Source: CAWFGW01 sp963815495 (GTDB lineage: Bacteria; Bacteroidota; Bacteroidia; Cytophagales; JAAEPT01). From it: a DNA stretch of 34,367 nt. Below are positions 8,565 to 16,142 of the stretch, one piece after another. Below the pieces are notes generated by a model. That model was not told the origin of the DNA, did no database searches, and saw nothing but the letters and a program-made list of their open reading frames with translations. A program made the translations under genes and the position numbers. Each line of letters begins with the position of its first letter. The stretch's first letter is position 1. The stretch is taken from contig CAWFGW010000019.1 in assembly GCA_963815495.1 (NCBI GenBank), positions 1-34,367 on the forward strand. The letters run 5' to 3'.

Positions 8565-9343
8565 GCTTTTATATGTGGATGAGGATCATAATTTTTTAGC
8601 TCAAAATCATCAATCTTAAAATCAAATATACTTTTAACCGCTGGATTAATCTCCATAGTCGGTAATGGTCGCAGCTCACGACTCAGTTGCATCTTAGCTT
8701 GTTCCAAGTGATTAGAATATAAATGTGCATCACCAAGAGTATGCACAAACTCACCAGGTTTTAAGCCTGTTACCTGTGCAACCATCATGGTTAATAAAGC
8801 ATATGAAGCAATGTTGAACGGAACACCTAAAAACACATCGGCACTTCGTTGGTAAAGTTGACACGAAAGTTTGCCATTTGCGACATAAAACTGGAACAAG
8901 AGATGGCAGGGCGGCAACGCCATTTTATCTACATCAGCTACATTCCAGGCACTTACAATTAGTCGTCTGCTATCAGGGTTTTTCTTGATTTGATCGATCA
9001 CGTTACTGATTTGATCGATCACGCCACCATCATTTGCGGGCCAAAAGCGCCATTGGTGCCCATACACTGGCCCTAAGTTCCCAGCCTCATCAGCCCATTC
9101 ATCCCAGATGGATACCTTGTTGTCTTTCAGGTATTTGATGTTGGTATCACCTTGCAAAAACCATAACAATTCATGAATAATAGACCTTAAATGAAGCTTT
9201 TTGGTGGTGAGGCACGGGAATGATTCTGATAAATCGAAACGCATTTGGTGCCCAAAAACACTTACCGTACCTGTTCCGGTTCTATCTTCTTTTTTGACTC
9301 CTTCTTTCAGGATTCTGTCCATCAAATCGTGGTATTGTTGCAT
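8549..9343 (-). CDS. thyA: Thymidylate synthase
   Basis: 264 residues, the same length as E. coli ThyA. It methylates dUMP to dTMP using methylenetetrahydrofolate. The catalytic Cys146 sits in LPPCHLLFQFY. The phosphate-binding arginines are present (DRTGTGT near residue 20 and SRRLIVSAWN), as are the dUMP-binding RSADVFLGVPFNIASYA and the C-terminal HPHIKAQVAV with Val at the end. The start at 9343 gives MQQYHDLMDRIL, as in the family. A TATTTTTG box lies 24 nt upstream (plus 9367-9374). No folA gene follows; the gene ends in the palindrome shared with ppnP. Confidence 0.98.
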   Translation of the reverse strand: MQQYHDLMDRILKEGVKKEDRTGTGTVSVFGHQMRFDLSESFPCLTTKKLHLRSIIHELLWFLQGDTNIKYLKDNKVSIWDEWADEAGNLGPVYGHQWRFWPANDGGVIDQISNVIDQIKKNPDSRRLIVSAWNVADVDKMALPPCHLLFQFYVANGKLSCQLYQRSADVFLGVPFNIASYALLTMMVAQVTGLKPGEFVHTLGDAHLYSNHLEQAKMQLSRELRPLPTMEINPAVKSIFDFKIDDFELKNYDPHPHIKAQVAV

Positions 9344-9366
9344 AATTCTACTTTGTGGCTATGATT

Positions 9367-9374
9367 CAAAAATA
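9367..9374 (-). promoter_or_regulatory. -7 promoter box for thyA
   Basis: On the minus strand this reads TATTTTTG, fitting TAnnTTTG, 24 nt before the thyA ATG. A -33 TTG at 19 nt is not evident. Confidence 0.45.
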
Positions 9375-9502
9375 AGGAAATCTCCTTATTAACATTAGAC
9401 CGAATTGAGTTTATGACACTTTTTTGTTTAAAATAATTAGTGTTTATAACTATTTCACATTTTTTCAGTCTTTAGTTGCTCGATAGAAGTAAAGATATGA
9501 GA

Positions 9503-9577
9503 AGTTAGATTGTTAGATATTAGACTTCACATTTCAGCTTGTCTTGATTCTTGTATCTGATATCTTCAAGTCTAACT
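9503..9577. repeat. Imperfect inverted repeat between aguA and thyA
   Basis: AGTTAGATTGTTAGATATTAGA (arm at 9503-9524) matches the complement of 9556-9577 at 17 of 22 positions, with a 31-nt loop. It lies after aguA on its strand, so it may end the aguB-aguA transcript. The composition (TTAGAT.TTAGATATTAG) resembles dispersed intergenic repeats I associate with Bacteroidota; no second copy is seen in this window. Confidence 0.4.
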
Positions 9578-9598
9578 AATTTGGCTTTTAACAGTGCC

Positions 9599-10624
9599 TC
9601 ACACTTTTGGTTCTTGTTTACTTAGACAGTGGAAACTGCCTTGTCCCCAGATTAAATATTTGGCAGACAAGCCTATTGTTTTTCTTTCAGGAAAACAGTT
9701 TGCAATGATTTCTAAGGCTGCTTTATCATTCTCACAATCATATTGAGGGACTAAAACGGTGTTGTTGATAATTAAGAAGTTAGCATAACTACACGGGAGC
9801 ACTAGTCCATTTAATTCATATTTGCTAGGCATAGGTAGTTTAATCAACTTAAATTTAGGATAGTTTTGTGCAAGATGGTTATAGTTCCAACTTAAACAGG
9901 CCGCATTACTATTTTTTTCATCCGATTCCCAGGCACATAAAATAGTGTCTTCATTAACAAAACGAGCAATGTTATCAATATGCCCGTCTGTGTCGTCACC
10001 TGTTAACTCTCCTTTTAACCAAATAACAGTTTGACAGCCGTAATATATTTTCAGAATTTGCTCAATTTCTTCTTGAGACAAGTTCGGGTTTCTGTTCGGG
10101 TTTAATAAACATTCGCTGGTAGTTAAGACGACCCCTTTGCCATTGAAATCCACCGAGCCACCTTCCAAAATCATGTCGATGGAAAGTTGTGGTAATTCCA
10201 AGGCTTCAGCCACTAAGGTTGGAATTTCGTTATCATCATCAAAGGGAGGGTATTTACCTCCCCATGCGTTATAACCCCAATCCAACACTAATTTTTGTTG
10301 GGTTTCCGGGTTAATGATAAAATCAGGTCCGTGGTCCCGAATCCAGCTATCATTGGTAGGATGGAGGTGATAAATAACGAAGCTCTCCTTAACATCTGTT
10401 TTTAACAGTAAGGATTTAATCAATTCAATTGTTTCCTCATCATTGACATTGATGTTTACTTTTTGATGATTAGAAATTACAGCGATAAAAGCAGCATATT
10501 CCATCTGTGCTTGATGAATGATTTCTGCTGGCCATGTATCGGGATTATGTGGCCATGAAAGCCAAATACTTTCTTGTTCATGCCATTCAGCAGGGTGATA
10601 AAAACCCTCTAAGAAATCAGTCAT
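9599..10624 (-). CDS. aguA: Agmatine deiminase (agmatine iminohydrolase)
   Basis: A 341-residue member of the peptidyl-arginine-deiminase-like guanidine-modifying family. It converts agmatine to N-carbamoylputrescine and ammonia. Visible landmarks are the opening EQESIWLSWPHNPDTWP, the RDHGP motif, the substrate-binding EGGSVDFNGKG, the GDDTDGHIDN motif with the catalytic acid and His, and the nucleophile Cys333 in GSFHCLSKQEP near the end. It overlaps aguB by 8 bp and is translated after it, so the two steps from agmatine to putrescine are coupled. No arginine decarboxylase gene is in the window. Confidence 0.95.
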   Translation of the reverse strand: MTDFLEGFYHPAEWHEQESIWLSWPHNPDTWPAEIIHQAQMEYAAFIAVISNHQKVNINVNDEETIELIKSLLLKTDVKESFVIYHLHPTNDSWIRDHGPDFIINPETQQKLVLDWGYNAWGGKYPPFDDDNEIPTLVAEALELPQLSIDMILEGGSVDFNGKGVVLTTSECLLNPNRNPNLSQEEIEQILKIYYGCQTVIWLKGELTGDDTDGHIDNIARFVNEDTILCAWESDEKNSNAACLSWNYNHLAQNYPKFKLIKLPMPSKYELNGLVLPCSYANFLIINNTVLVPQYDCENDKAALEIIANCFPERKTIGLSAKYLIWGQGSFHCLSKQEPKV

Positions 10625-11489
10625 TATCTATAAATCGTTTAGTGATGTCATTATAAGAATCAATTCTTCGATCGCGAAGAAAGGGCCACACTTGTCGGTA
10701 ATTCCTGCCTTTTGTTAAATCAATTTCTTGCACAGTAGTTGTTTCATTTTGATGGTTTTCATGTAATAAAAAGCTGCCAAAAGGATTTGCAATGAATGAG
10801 TTACCCCAGAAGCGAGTGCCATTTTCTTCTCCAACACGGTTTACGCTAACTACATGTACACCATTGGCCACTGCATGAGCGCGCTGGATGGTGATCCACG
10901 CATTGAGTTGCTCTTGATTTATAGCGTCATCTTTTTCAGTCTTGTCCCAACCAATAGCAGTAGGATAAAATAATACTTCAGCACCCATTAGCGAGGTCAG
11001 CCGTGCTGCTTCAGGGTACCACTGATCCCAACAAACGAGCACACCAATTTTAGCATATTTTGTTTCAAATACTTTATAACCTAAATCGCCTGGGGTGAAA
11101 TAATATTTTTCATAAAAACCAGGGTCATCTGGGATGTGCATTTTTCGGTATTTGCCCAAGTAGGTTCCGTCAGCATCAATCACTGTTGCGGTGTTATGAT
11201 AAAGTCCAGCTGCTCGTTCTTCAAACAAAGAAGCAACAATTACGACTTTGTTTTCTTGGGCGGCTTTTGATAATGTGCTGGTGGTATCTCCAGGTATCTT
11301 TTCTGCTAGATCAAAAAACAGTTGGTTTTCTTCATAACAAAAATAATCGGTCATGAATAGTTCTTGAAGGCAAATAATATGAGCACCTTCACTGGCTAAT
11401 TTATTTATTTCCTGTACAGCGTGATTCAGATTTTTTTCTTTATCACCTAATGATTTTGCTTGTACAATTCCAATGTTAATTTTTGTCAT
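10617..11489 (-). CDS. aguB: N-carbamoylputrescine amidohydrolase
   Basis: A 290-residue carbon-nitrogen hydrolase (nitrilase superfamily) with the full catalytic triad: Glu43 (CLQELF), Lys (GKYRKMHIPDD) and Cys (GVLVCWDQWYPEAAR). The segment IPDDPGFYEKYYFTPGD is typical of the AguB branch, which hydrolyses N-carbamoylputrescine to putrescine. I use the ATG at 11489; a GTG one codon earlier (11492) is also in frame. A minus-strand TACTTTTG box 23 nt upstream is the likely promoter for aguB-aguA. Confidence 0.96.
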   Translation of the reverse strand: MTKINIGIVQAKSLGDKEKNLNHAVQEINKLASEGAHIICLQELFMTDYFCYEENQLFFDLAEKIPGDTTSTLSKAAQENKVVIVASLFEERAAGLYHNTATVIDADGTYLGKYRKMHIPDDPGFYEKYYFTPGDLGYKVFETKYAKIGVLVCWDQWYPEAARLTSLMGAEVLFYPTAIGWDKTEKDDAINQEQLNAWITIQRAHAVANGVHVVSVNRVGEENGTRFWGNSFIANPFGSFLLHENHQNETTTVQEIDLTKGRNYRQVWPFLRDRRIDSYNDITKRFIDND

Positions 11490-11511
11490 CACTTATGAAT
11501 TTGATTACATA

Positions 11512-11519
11512 CAAAAGTA
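11512..11519 (-). promoter_or_regulatory. -7 promoter box for aguB-aguA
   Basis: The minus strand reads TACTTTTG (TAnnTTTG), 23 nt before the aguB ATG. No TTG is seen 19 nt upstream of the box. Confidence 0.45.
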
Positions 11520-11596
11520 TATAAAAGAGACTATTTGCTTGGTAATTCTTAGGGTTTTGTATTAAAAATGAATTTTGTTCGTATTGTCAGCTCAGT

Positions 11597-11624
11597 AAAG
11601 GGTTTGATAATAAACCCTTTTTTC
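11597..11624 (+). terminator. Intrinsic-terminator-like hairpin in the leader of the CHASE2 gene
   Basis: AAAGGGTTT (11597-11605), loop GATAAT, AAACCCTTT (11612-11620) and then more T form a textbook plus-strand terminator. It ends about 38 nt before the CHASE2 ATG, and the upstream gene is divergent. It therefore seems to sit in the 5' leader (an attenuator) or to end a short plus-strand RNA. Confidence 0.5.
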
Positions 11625-11661
11625 TATTTTTGAATAGATTTCAACCGGAGTAATTAAATCA

Positions 11662-13068
11662 ATGAAAGAAATAGGGAAGTATTTTCATCGTGTTTTTTCT
11701 TTGAAAAACCTTATTCACAAAGACAATTTAATCATTGGTATATTGATTTACCTCTTTATTCTCTTTTTTGAATATGTGCCATTACCAAATTTCTTAGATC
11801 CGCTTTCCGATGCTTTTGAAGATGTAGAGATTTCGGATGTTGTTTTTTCTCGGATGGGCAAGAACAAAGATCTTCGAACAACAGTAGATGGCGAGGTTAG
11901 CCAGAATACGGATGTTGTTATCATCAATGTCGGAGGACTAGGGCGTTCTCGCAGAGATATTGCTGCCATGGTGAATGCAGCAAGTATTGGAGGGGCGAAG
12001 GTAATTGCTTTAGATGTATTTTTTGAATACTTAAAAACAGACACCATTGGTGATTTAATGTTGCAAGAGTCTTTCCAAAATGCGAATAATTTAGTTTTAG
12101 TTACCGAACTAATAGGACATGATGAAGAAACTGGAGAATTTGATTCAATTAAAAAAACAGTTCCTTTTTTTAATCAGTATGCTATTAATGGATTTGCTGA
12201 TATGGATATCAGTGGAAATGAAACGTTTAAAGTATTAAGAAAATTTTACACTAAGGCATATTATAAAGACAGTAAAAAAGAAGTATTATCTTTTCCCGTG
12301 AAGATTTGTGAGCTATATGACTCAACTTCCCTAAATAAATTAAATAAAAGAAATAGGTTAACTGAGTATATTAATTATGCTGGGAATATAACCACTGATT
12401 TTCCAGAAGCTTTTTTGCCTGAGTTTTACAAATTTGATGTAATTAATAAATGGGAAAAAGAACATTTTAAGGTGGTGGAACATAATTGTGCCATTAACGC
12501 TTTTTATAACGCCTTAGGAATGCCTTCTCCCTATCCTAATTGGGAACCAACAGATTTAGAAATTACTTTCAGGGATAAAATTGTATTAATAGGATACGTA
12601 GGTGATCGAATTGATATAGAAACTGGAGAAGATAAGTTTTTTACACCCCTGAATTCAAAATATATAGGTAAAACGGATAGAGATATGTTTGGGATAGTAG
12701 TTCATGCAAACATAATTTCCACTATTTTAAATGGACAATACATTCGTGTAATGCCTGACTGGCTAATGCATTTAATTGGTCTAATAGTTGTTTACCTTGT
12801 GTTCGCTATGTTTAGACCAATTTATGATGATTATAAAATATGGTATGATGGTGTTACTAAGACAATTGGTTTAATATTAGCGGCAACTATTTTATATATA
12901 ATCGGTCTTAGTTTTGAGAAGTTTGACTATGAATTGCGTTTTGGAGCAATATATTTTGCCTGTATACTTTTAGCAGGTGATTTTCTAGAGATATATTATG
13001 GTTTGATTCGTAATATTGGTAGAAAAATTAGAATTAAAGTTATAAATTTGAAGAAGAACAACAGCTAA
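11662..13068 (+). CDS. CHASE2 domain-containing membrane protein without output domain
   Basis: 468 residues. An N-terminal membrane segment (IIGILIYLFILFFEYVPL) is followed by a large extracytoplasmic CHASE2 sensor region containing NTDVVIINVGGLGRSRRDIA, GAKVIALDVFFEY, DKIVLIGYVGDR and MFGIVVHANIISTIL, the usual CHASE2 signature order. Three closing membrane helices follow (LIGLIVVYLVFAMF, TIGLILAATILYIIGLSF, YFACILLAGDFLEIYYGL). Classical CHASE2 proteins then carry a cyclase, kinase or GGDEF domain; this one ends about 15 residues later in a basic tail. Four bases separate it from the FecR-like gene, so the pair is probably one sensing unit. The ligand is unknown. Confidence 0.88.
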   Translation: MKEIGKYFHRVFSLKNLIHKDNLIIGILIYLFILFFEYVPLPNFLDPLSDAFEDVEISDVVFSRMGKNKDLRTTVDGEVSQNTDVVIINVGGLGRSRRDIAAMVNAASIGGAKVIALDVFFEYLKTDTIGDLMLQESFQNANNLVLVTELIGHDEETGEFDSIKKTVPFFNQYAINGFADMDISGNETFKVLRKFYTKAYYKDSKKEVLSFPVKICELYDSTSLNKLNKRNRLTEYINYAGNITTDFPEAFLPEFYKFDVINKWEKEHFKVVEHNCAINAFYNALGMPSPYPNWEPTDLEITFRDKIVLIGYVGDRIDIETGEDKFFTPLNSKYIGKTDRDMFGIVVHANIISTILNGQYIRVMPDWLMHLIGLIVVYLVFAMFRPIYDDYKIWYDGVTKTIGLILAATILYIIGLSFEKFDYELRFGAIYFACILLAGDFLEIYYGLIRNIGRKIRIKVINLKKNNS

Positions 13069-13072
13069 CATT

Positions 13073-13963
13073 ATGAAAAAGAAAGTTTCAATATTATCGA
13101 TTTTAATATTTTGCGTATCAGTGGTTTATGCGCAAGATTATACTTTTAAAGTATTAGCAAGTAAAGGAGTAGCACAAGTTGACAATGGCTCAGGTTGGGA
13201 ACTGTTAAAGTCAGGTTCAAAACTTACTAAAAAGAATAAAATAAAAGTATCACAGGGTAGTTATGTAGGCTTAATGCATACTAGTGGTAAAACGTTGGAA
13301 TTAAAGAGCCCCGGTACCTACGAAGTAGAAAATTTATCAGGAAAATTGAATAATTCACAAAGTAGTTTTACATCTAAATATGCTTCTTTCGTCTTGAATC
13401 AGCCATCTGCTGAAGAAGTTGCTCAAAACCCTAACGTAACAGGTAGTGTTAGTAGAGGTAGTGAAATTGTAGTTAGGGCTCCTAAGCACATTGATATGTA
13501 CAAAGAAATTCCAGCAATGATTACTTGGGATGATAAATTAGAGGGTGAAACTTATGTTGTGACTATTACTTCATTGTTTAACAAAAACATACTTGAAGTG
13601 GAAACGAAAGATAAGTTTTATGAATTAGATTTAAGTGGATTAGATTTAGAGGATGAAGCTTATTTGTTTAAAGTGCAGCTTAAATCAGATGGAGGAACTT
13701 ACGGTGAACGTGCCTTGAAAGTGATTGATAACACTAAAAAAGATGATAAAGGAGCATTGGTCAAAGAATTTTCAGAATTAAAAAAAGAAATTGACCCTAC
13801 ATCTCCTTTAGATCAATTGACATTAGCTTCTTATTTTGAAGAAAAGGGGTTGACCATTTATGCATTGTCTAGTTTGTCGAAAGCAACAGAATTAGCTCCT
13901 GAAGTTGAAGATTTTGAAATTCTTAGAAATCATTATTTCTATACAAATGCCTTAAATAAGTAA
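13073..13963 (+). CDS. Secreted FecR-like domain protein
   Basis: 296 residues. A cleavable signal peptide (MKKKVSILSILIFCVSVVYAQ) is followed by a FecR-like beta domain at residues 22-105 (KVLASKGVAQVDNGSGWELL, then KVSQGSYVGLMHTSGKTLEL and SPGTYEVENL). A second beta domain spans roughly 140-225, and a short helical TPR-like end contains LDQLTLASYFEEKGL and ALSSLSKATELAP. It starts 4 bp after the CHASE2 gene. FecR-like and TPR proteins commonly accompany CHASE2 proteins, so I infer a periplasmic partner that gives or relays the signal. No sigma factor or TonB receptor is nearby, so it is not a classical FecIR system. Confidence 0.75.
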   Translation: MKKKVSILSILIFCVSVVYAQDYTFKVLASKGVAQVDNGSGWELLKSGSKLTKKNKIKVSQGSYVGLMHTSGKTLELKSPGTYEVENLSGKLNNSQSSFTSKYASFVLNQPSAEEVAQNPNVTGSVSRGSEIVVRAPKHIDMYKEIPAMITWDDKLEGETYVVTITSLFNKNILEVETKDKFYELDLSGLDLEDEAYLFKVQLKSDGGTYGERALKVIDNTKKDDKGALVKEFSELKKEIDPTSPLDQLTLASYFEEKGLTIYALSSLSKATELAPEVEDFEILRNHYFYTNALNK

Positions 13964-13991
13964 GCATAGGAATTAATTGAATATAGAAAAG

Positions 13992-14024
13992 AAAAGCTCT
14001 TAAGGTAATTAAGAGCTTTTTTTT
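13992..14024 (+). terminator. Rho-independent terminator of the CHASE2-FecR operon
   Basis: AAAAGCTCTTAA / TTAAGAGCTTTT form a perfect 12-bp stem with loop GGTAA, and the T-run extends to eight T (14017-14024). Confidence 0.9.
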
Positions 14025-14035
14025 ATTTTTATGAT

Positions 14036-14182
14036 ATGAAGAAAATTGTCTACTTCTCATTTATTCTTTTGCTAGTAAGTTTTTCTTGCGGAACGCAAAA
14101 ATCAGCCGTTGAAAAACGTAAGCACAAACTTGAAAAAAAGAAAAAAAGGAATCCTAATGACTGTCCAAAAGTTGATTGCTAG
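14036..14182 (+). CDS. Small (48-residue) lipoprotein
   Basis: The ATG at 14036 opens MKKIVYFSFILLLVSFSC, a clean lipoprotein signal with lipobox VSFSC. The mature peptide is very short and strongly basic (KSAVEKRKHKLEKKKKR), then NPNDCPKVDC before the stop at 14180-14182. Two further cysteines close the peptide, perhaps as a disulfide. The gene lies just after the CHASE2-FecR terminator and starts about 12 nt past its T-tract. I do not recognise a family. The intact lipobox is the main support that it is real. Confidence 0.65.
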   Translation: MKKIVYFSFILLLVSFSCGTQKSAVEKRKHKLEKKKKRNPNDCPKVDC

Positions 14183-14208
14183 TGTAAAGGTTTGATTAAA
14201 AAAAAACG

Positions 14209-14430
14209 GTGTCATCAATAAAAAAAGCAAATCAAATGCCCAAGGGAGGAAATGGTTCTATTTGTATAGGAGCTCGAAATTACATTGCTAATTCTAATTT
14301 AGAAAGTTCTGATTATATATTCACATTCGATTCTTATAGAGGCTTTTTAGTCAATCATCGTATTAGTAAGGATGCACTTTTGTTATGCCGTACTGTTGTT
14401 GGGAATTCACTTGTTGATTTAAAAAGATGA
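14209..14430 (+). CDS. Possible small protein of unknown function
   Basis: An open frame of 73 residues (GTG start at 14209; an internal ATG at 14236 gives 64). No signal peptide, membrane segment or known motif is seen. The stop TGA overlaps the ATG of the lipid kinase (ATGA at 14427-14430), the arrangement of translationally coupled genes. That is the only support beyond the open frame. It could equally be a chance frame in a leader region. Confidence 0.3.
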   Translation: MSSIKKANQMPKGGNGSICIGARNYIANSNLESSDYIFTFDSYRGFLVNHRISKDALLLCRTVVGNSLVDLKR

Positions 14431-15299
14431 AAAAAACGCTTTTTATCATAAATCCTATTGCAGGTACACGCTCAAAAAAAGACATTCCTCTGTTGATTGA
14501 ACAAGGAATAGATAAAGATAAATTTAAAGTTGATATTGCTTTTACAGAAAAATCAGACCATGCTACTGATTTAGCTCTGGACGCAGTCAGGGCAAACTAT
14601 GATTTAGTGATAGCAGTAGGTGGAGATGGCACTATAAACGAGGTAGCTCGTGGTTTGGTTAATTCTAGTGTTGCATTAGGTATTATTCCTATGGGATCTG
14701 GGAATGGGCTTGCACGTCATTTATTAATTCCTATGAACATTAAAGAGGCTATAAAAAAACTGAACCATTATCAAGTATTGAAAATTGATACGGGTACAAT
14801 TAACAACCGTCTATTTTTGTGTACCGCAGGTATAGGACTTGATGCAAAAGTTAGCCATGATTTTTCTAAACAGACAAAACGTGGTTTTTTTACTTATTCA
14901 AAAGTGGCGATGAATAATTTTATAAAATCGCAAGTGTCTTTTTGGGAAATTGAAACTGATGGTATTAGCGAAAAAGTTGATGGGTTGTTGCTAACTATCG
15001 CAAATGCAAATCAATATGGGAATAATGTTTTCATCGCTCCTCAAGCGCAACTTCAGGATGGTGAATTTGATGTGTGTGTATTGAAAAAATTCTCTTTTTT
15101 AAATTCCCCCTTAGTATTGAGGGACCTATTCAACAAAAACTTGCATAACAACCGTTTTTATTCTTTAAGAAAAGGAAAACAGATTTTAATAAAAAATGAA
15201 GGGGAGGTTGAAATACATTATGACGGTGAGCCAATGTTGGTGCAAGGTAATATTACTGTTCAGATGCACCCACTATCTTTAAACGTATTTGCGGATTAG
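14427..15299 (+). CDS. Diacylglycerol/sphingosine kinase-family lipid kinase (LCB5/YegS type)
   Basis: 290 residues with the DAGK catalytic-domain landmarks: INPIAGTRSKKD, the nucleotide-binding AVGGDGTINEVARGL, PMGSGNGLARHL, then TAGIGLDAKVSHDF and, near the end, the EIHYDGEP acidic motif. These kinases phosphorylate diacylglycerol or other long-chain lipids at the inner membrane. Substrate choice cannot be read from sequence. A serine-palmitoyltransferase-like gene 4 kb away makes a sphingoid-base substrate conceivable, but that is inference. The 3' end overlaps the convergent class IV aminotransferase by 21 bp. Confidence 0.92.
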   Translation: MKKTLFIINPIAGTRSKKDIPLLIEQGIDKDKFKVDIAFTEKSDHATDLALDAVRANYDLVIAVGGDGTINEVARGLVNSSVALGIIPMGSGNGLARHLLIPMNIKEAIKKLNHYQVLKIDTGTINNRLFLCTAGIGLDAKVSHDFSKQTKRGFFTYSKVAMNNFIKSQVSFWEIETDGISEKVDGLLLTIANANQYGNNVFIAPQAQLQDGEFDVCVLKKFSFLNSPLVLRDLFNKNLHNNRFYSLRKGKQILIKNEGEVEIHYDGEPMLVQGNITVQMHPLSLNVFAD

Positions 15300-16088
15300 T
15301 GTTTCAATTAAGTGTTGAGCAAATTCACTTTTTTTATATTTGACACTATTCAAATGAGTAATGTGTTGTATTCCTAACGCGTTACTCAGAAAAATTGAAT
15401 CAGCAGTAGTTAGCGTTGATTTATTATCGACAACTTCTATTATATTTTTCTCATTTGAAAGGATTACCCTTCGCATGACGCCATCAATACAGCCTGTTTT
15501 TAGCGAAGGTGTATATATATTATGGTTTTTTATCCAAAACACATTGCTATAAAGTGCTTCAGAAAGCACATCATTTTGTCCTAAAATTAAGACATCATCC
15601 AGCACATTTTTTTGTTTGAACAGTCCAGCTGAAACGTATTTCGAAGCACTCAGTGGCTTAAATTCAGATGTTTTAGAAAATACATTGATATTTTCAGGAT
15701 AAATCATAACCCGTTCTTTAATTTCCGGAGCCCATTGCAACGGTGAGCAGGTAATCAAAAATTCAACTGTATGACTTTGAGGAGAGTAAAACCCTCCCTC
15801 AGTTCTCCAAATAATAATTTTAACTCGAGCAGAATCGAGCTTGTTTTTGTAACAAAGTTGGTGAATGATTTTTTCTAAATATGTTAAGTTAAAATAGTCT
15901 GGTTTAACTAATTCGTAAGCATTAAAAGCGCGCAAAATTCGTTGAAAGTGGTTTTCAAGATAAGGACTTTGGTTGTTAAGATATAAAAGCGTTTCAAAAA
16001 AGCCATCGCCATAAATAAACCCCCGGTTAGAAATTTTTAGATGAACCTGTGATTCATTAATCAATTGGTTTTGGTAGACTACTTGCAT
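15279..16088 (-). CDS. Aminotransferase class IV (aminodeoxychorismate lyase / D-amino-acid transaminase-like)
   Basis: 269 residues of PLP fold-type IV. Landmarks are the opening SNRGFIYGDGFFETLLY, Arg in RILRAFNAYEL, the Schiff-base Lys region LSASKYVSAGLFKQKN, the LSEALYSNVFWIK motif that binds the PLP nitrogen, and the closing TLTTADSIFLSNALGIQHI. The family includes PabC (4-amino-4-deoxychorismate lyase, folate synthesis), branched-chain and D-amino-acid transaminases. Length and the F-I-Y-G-D-G-F-F-E-T motif favour PabC-like function. No pabA or pabB gene is adjacent, so the call stays at family level. Confidence 0.85.
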   Translation of the reverse strand: MQVVYQNQLINESQVHLKISNRGFIYGDGFFETLLYLNNQSPYLENHFQRILRAFNAYELVKPDYFNLTYLEKIIHQLCYKNKLDSARVKIIIWRTEGGFYSPQSHTVEFLITCSPLQWAPEIKERVMIYPENINVFSKTSEFKPLSASKYVSAGLFKQKNVLDDVLILGQNDVLSEALYSNVFWIKNHNIYTPSLKTGCIDGVMRRVILSNEKNIIEVVDNKSTLTTADSIFLSNALGIQHITHLNSVKYKKSEFAQHLIETLIRKYV

Positions 16089-16116
16089 TTCATTTAGGAT
16101 TGTCTGCTGATTTCTG

Positions 16117-16124
16117 TAAATTTG
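16117..16124 (+). promoter_or_regulatory. -7 promoter box for gpsA
   Basis: TAAATTTG is an exact TAnnTTTG match, 18 nt before the ATG at 16143. This also argues against a TTG start at 16122, which lies inside the box. Confidence 0.5.
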
Positions 16125-16142
16125 CGCATATTTTGCTTAAAC

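Noticed and set aside
16122..16142. TTG start for gpsA seven codons upstream
   Set aside because: It lies within the TAAATTTG promoter box, so it would not be in the transcript; the ATG at 16143 is used.
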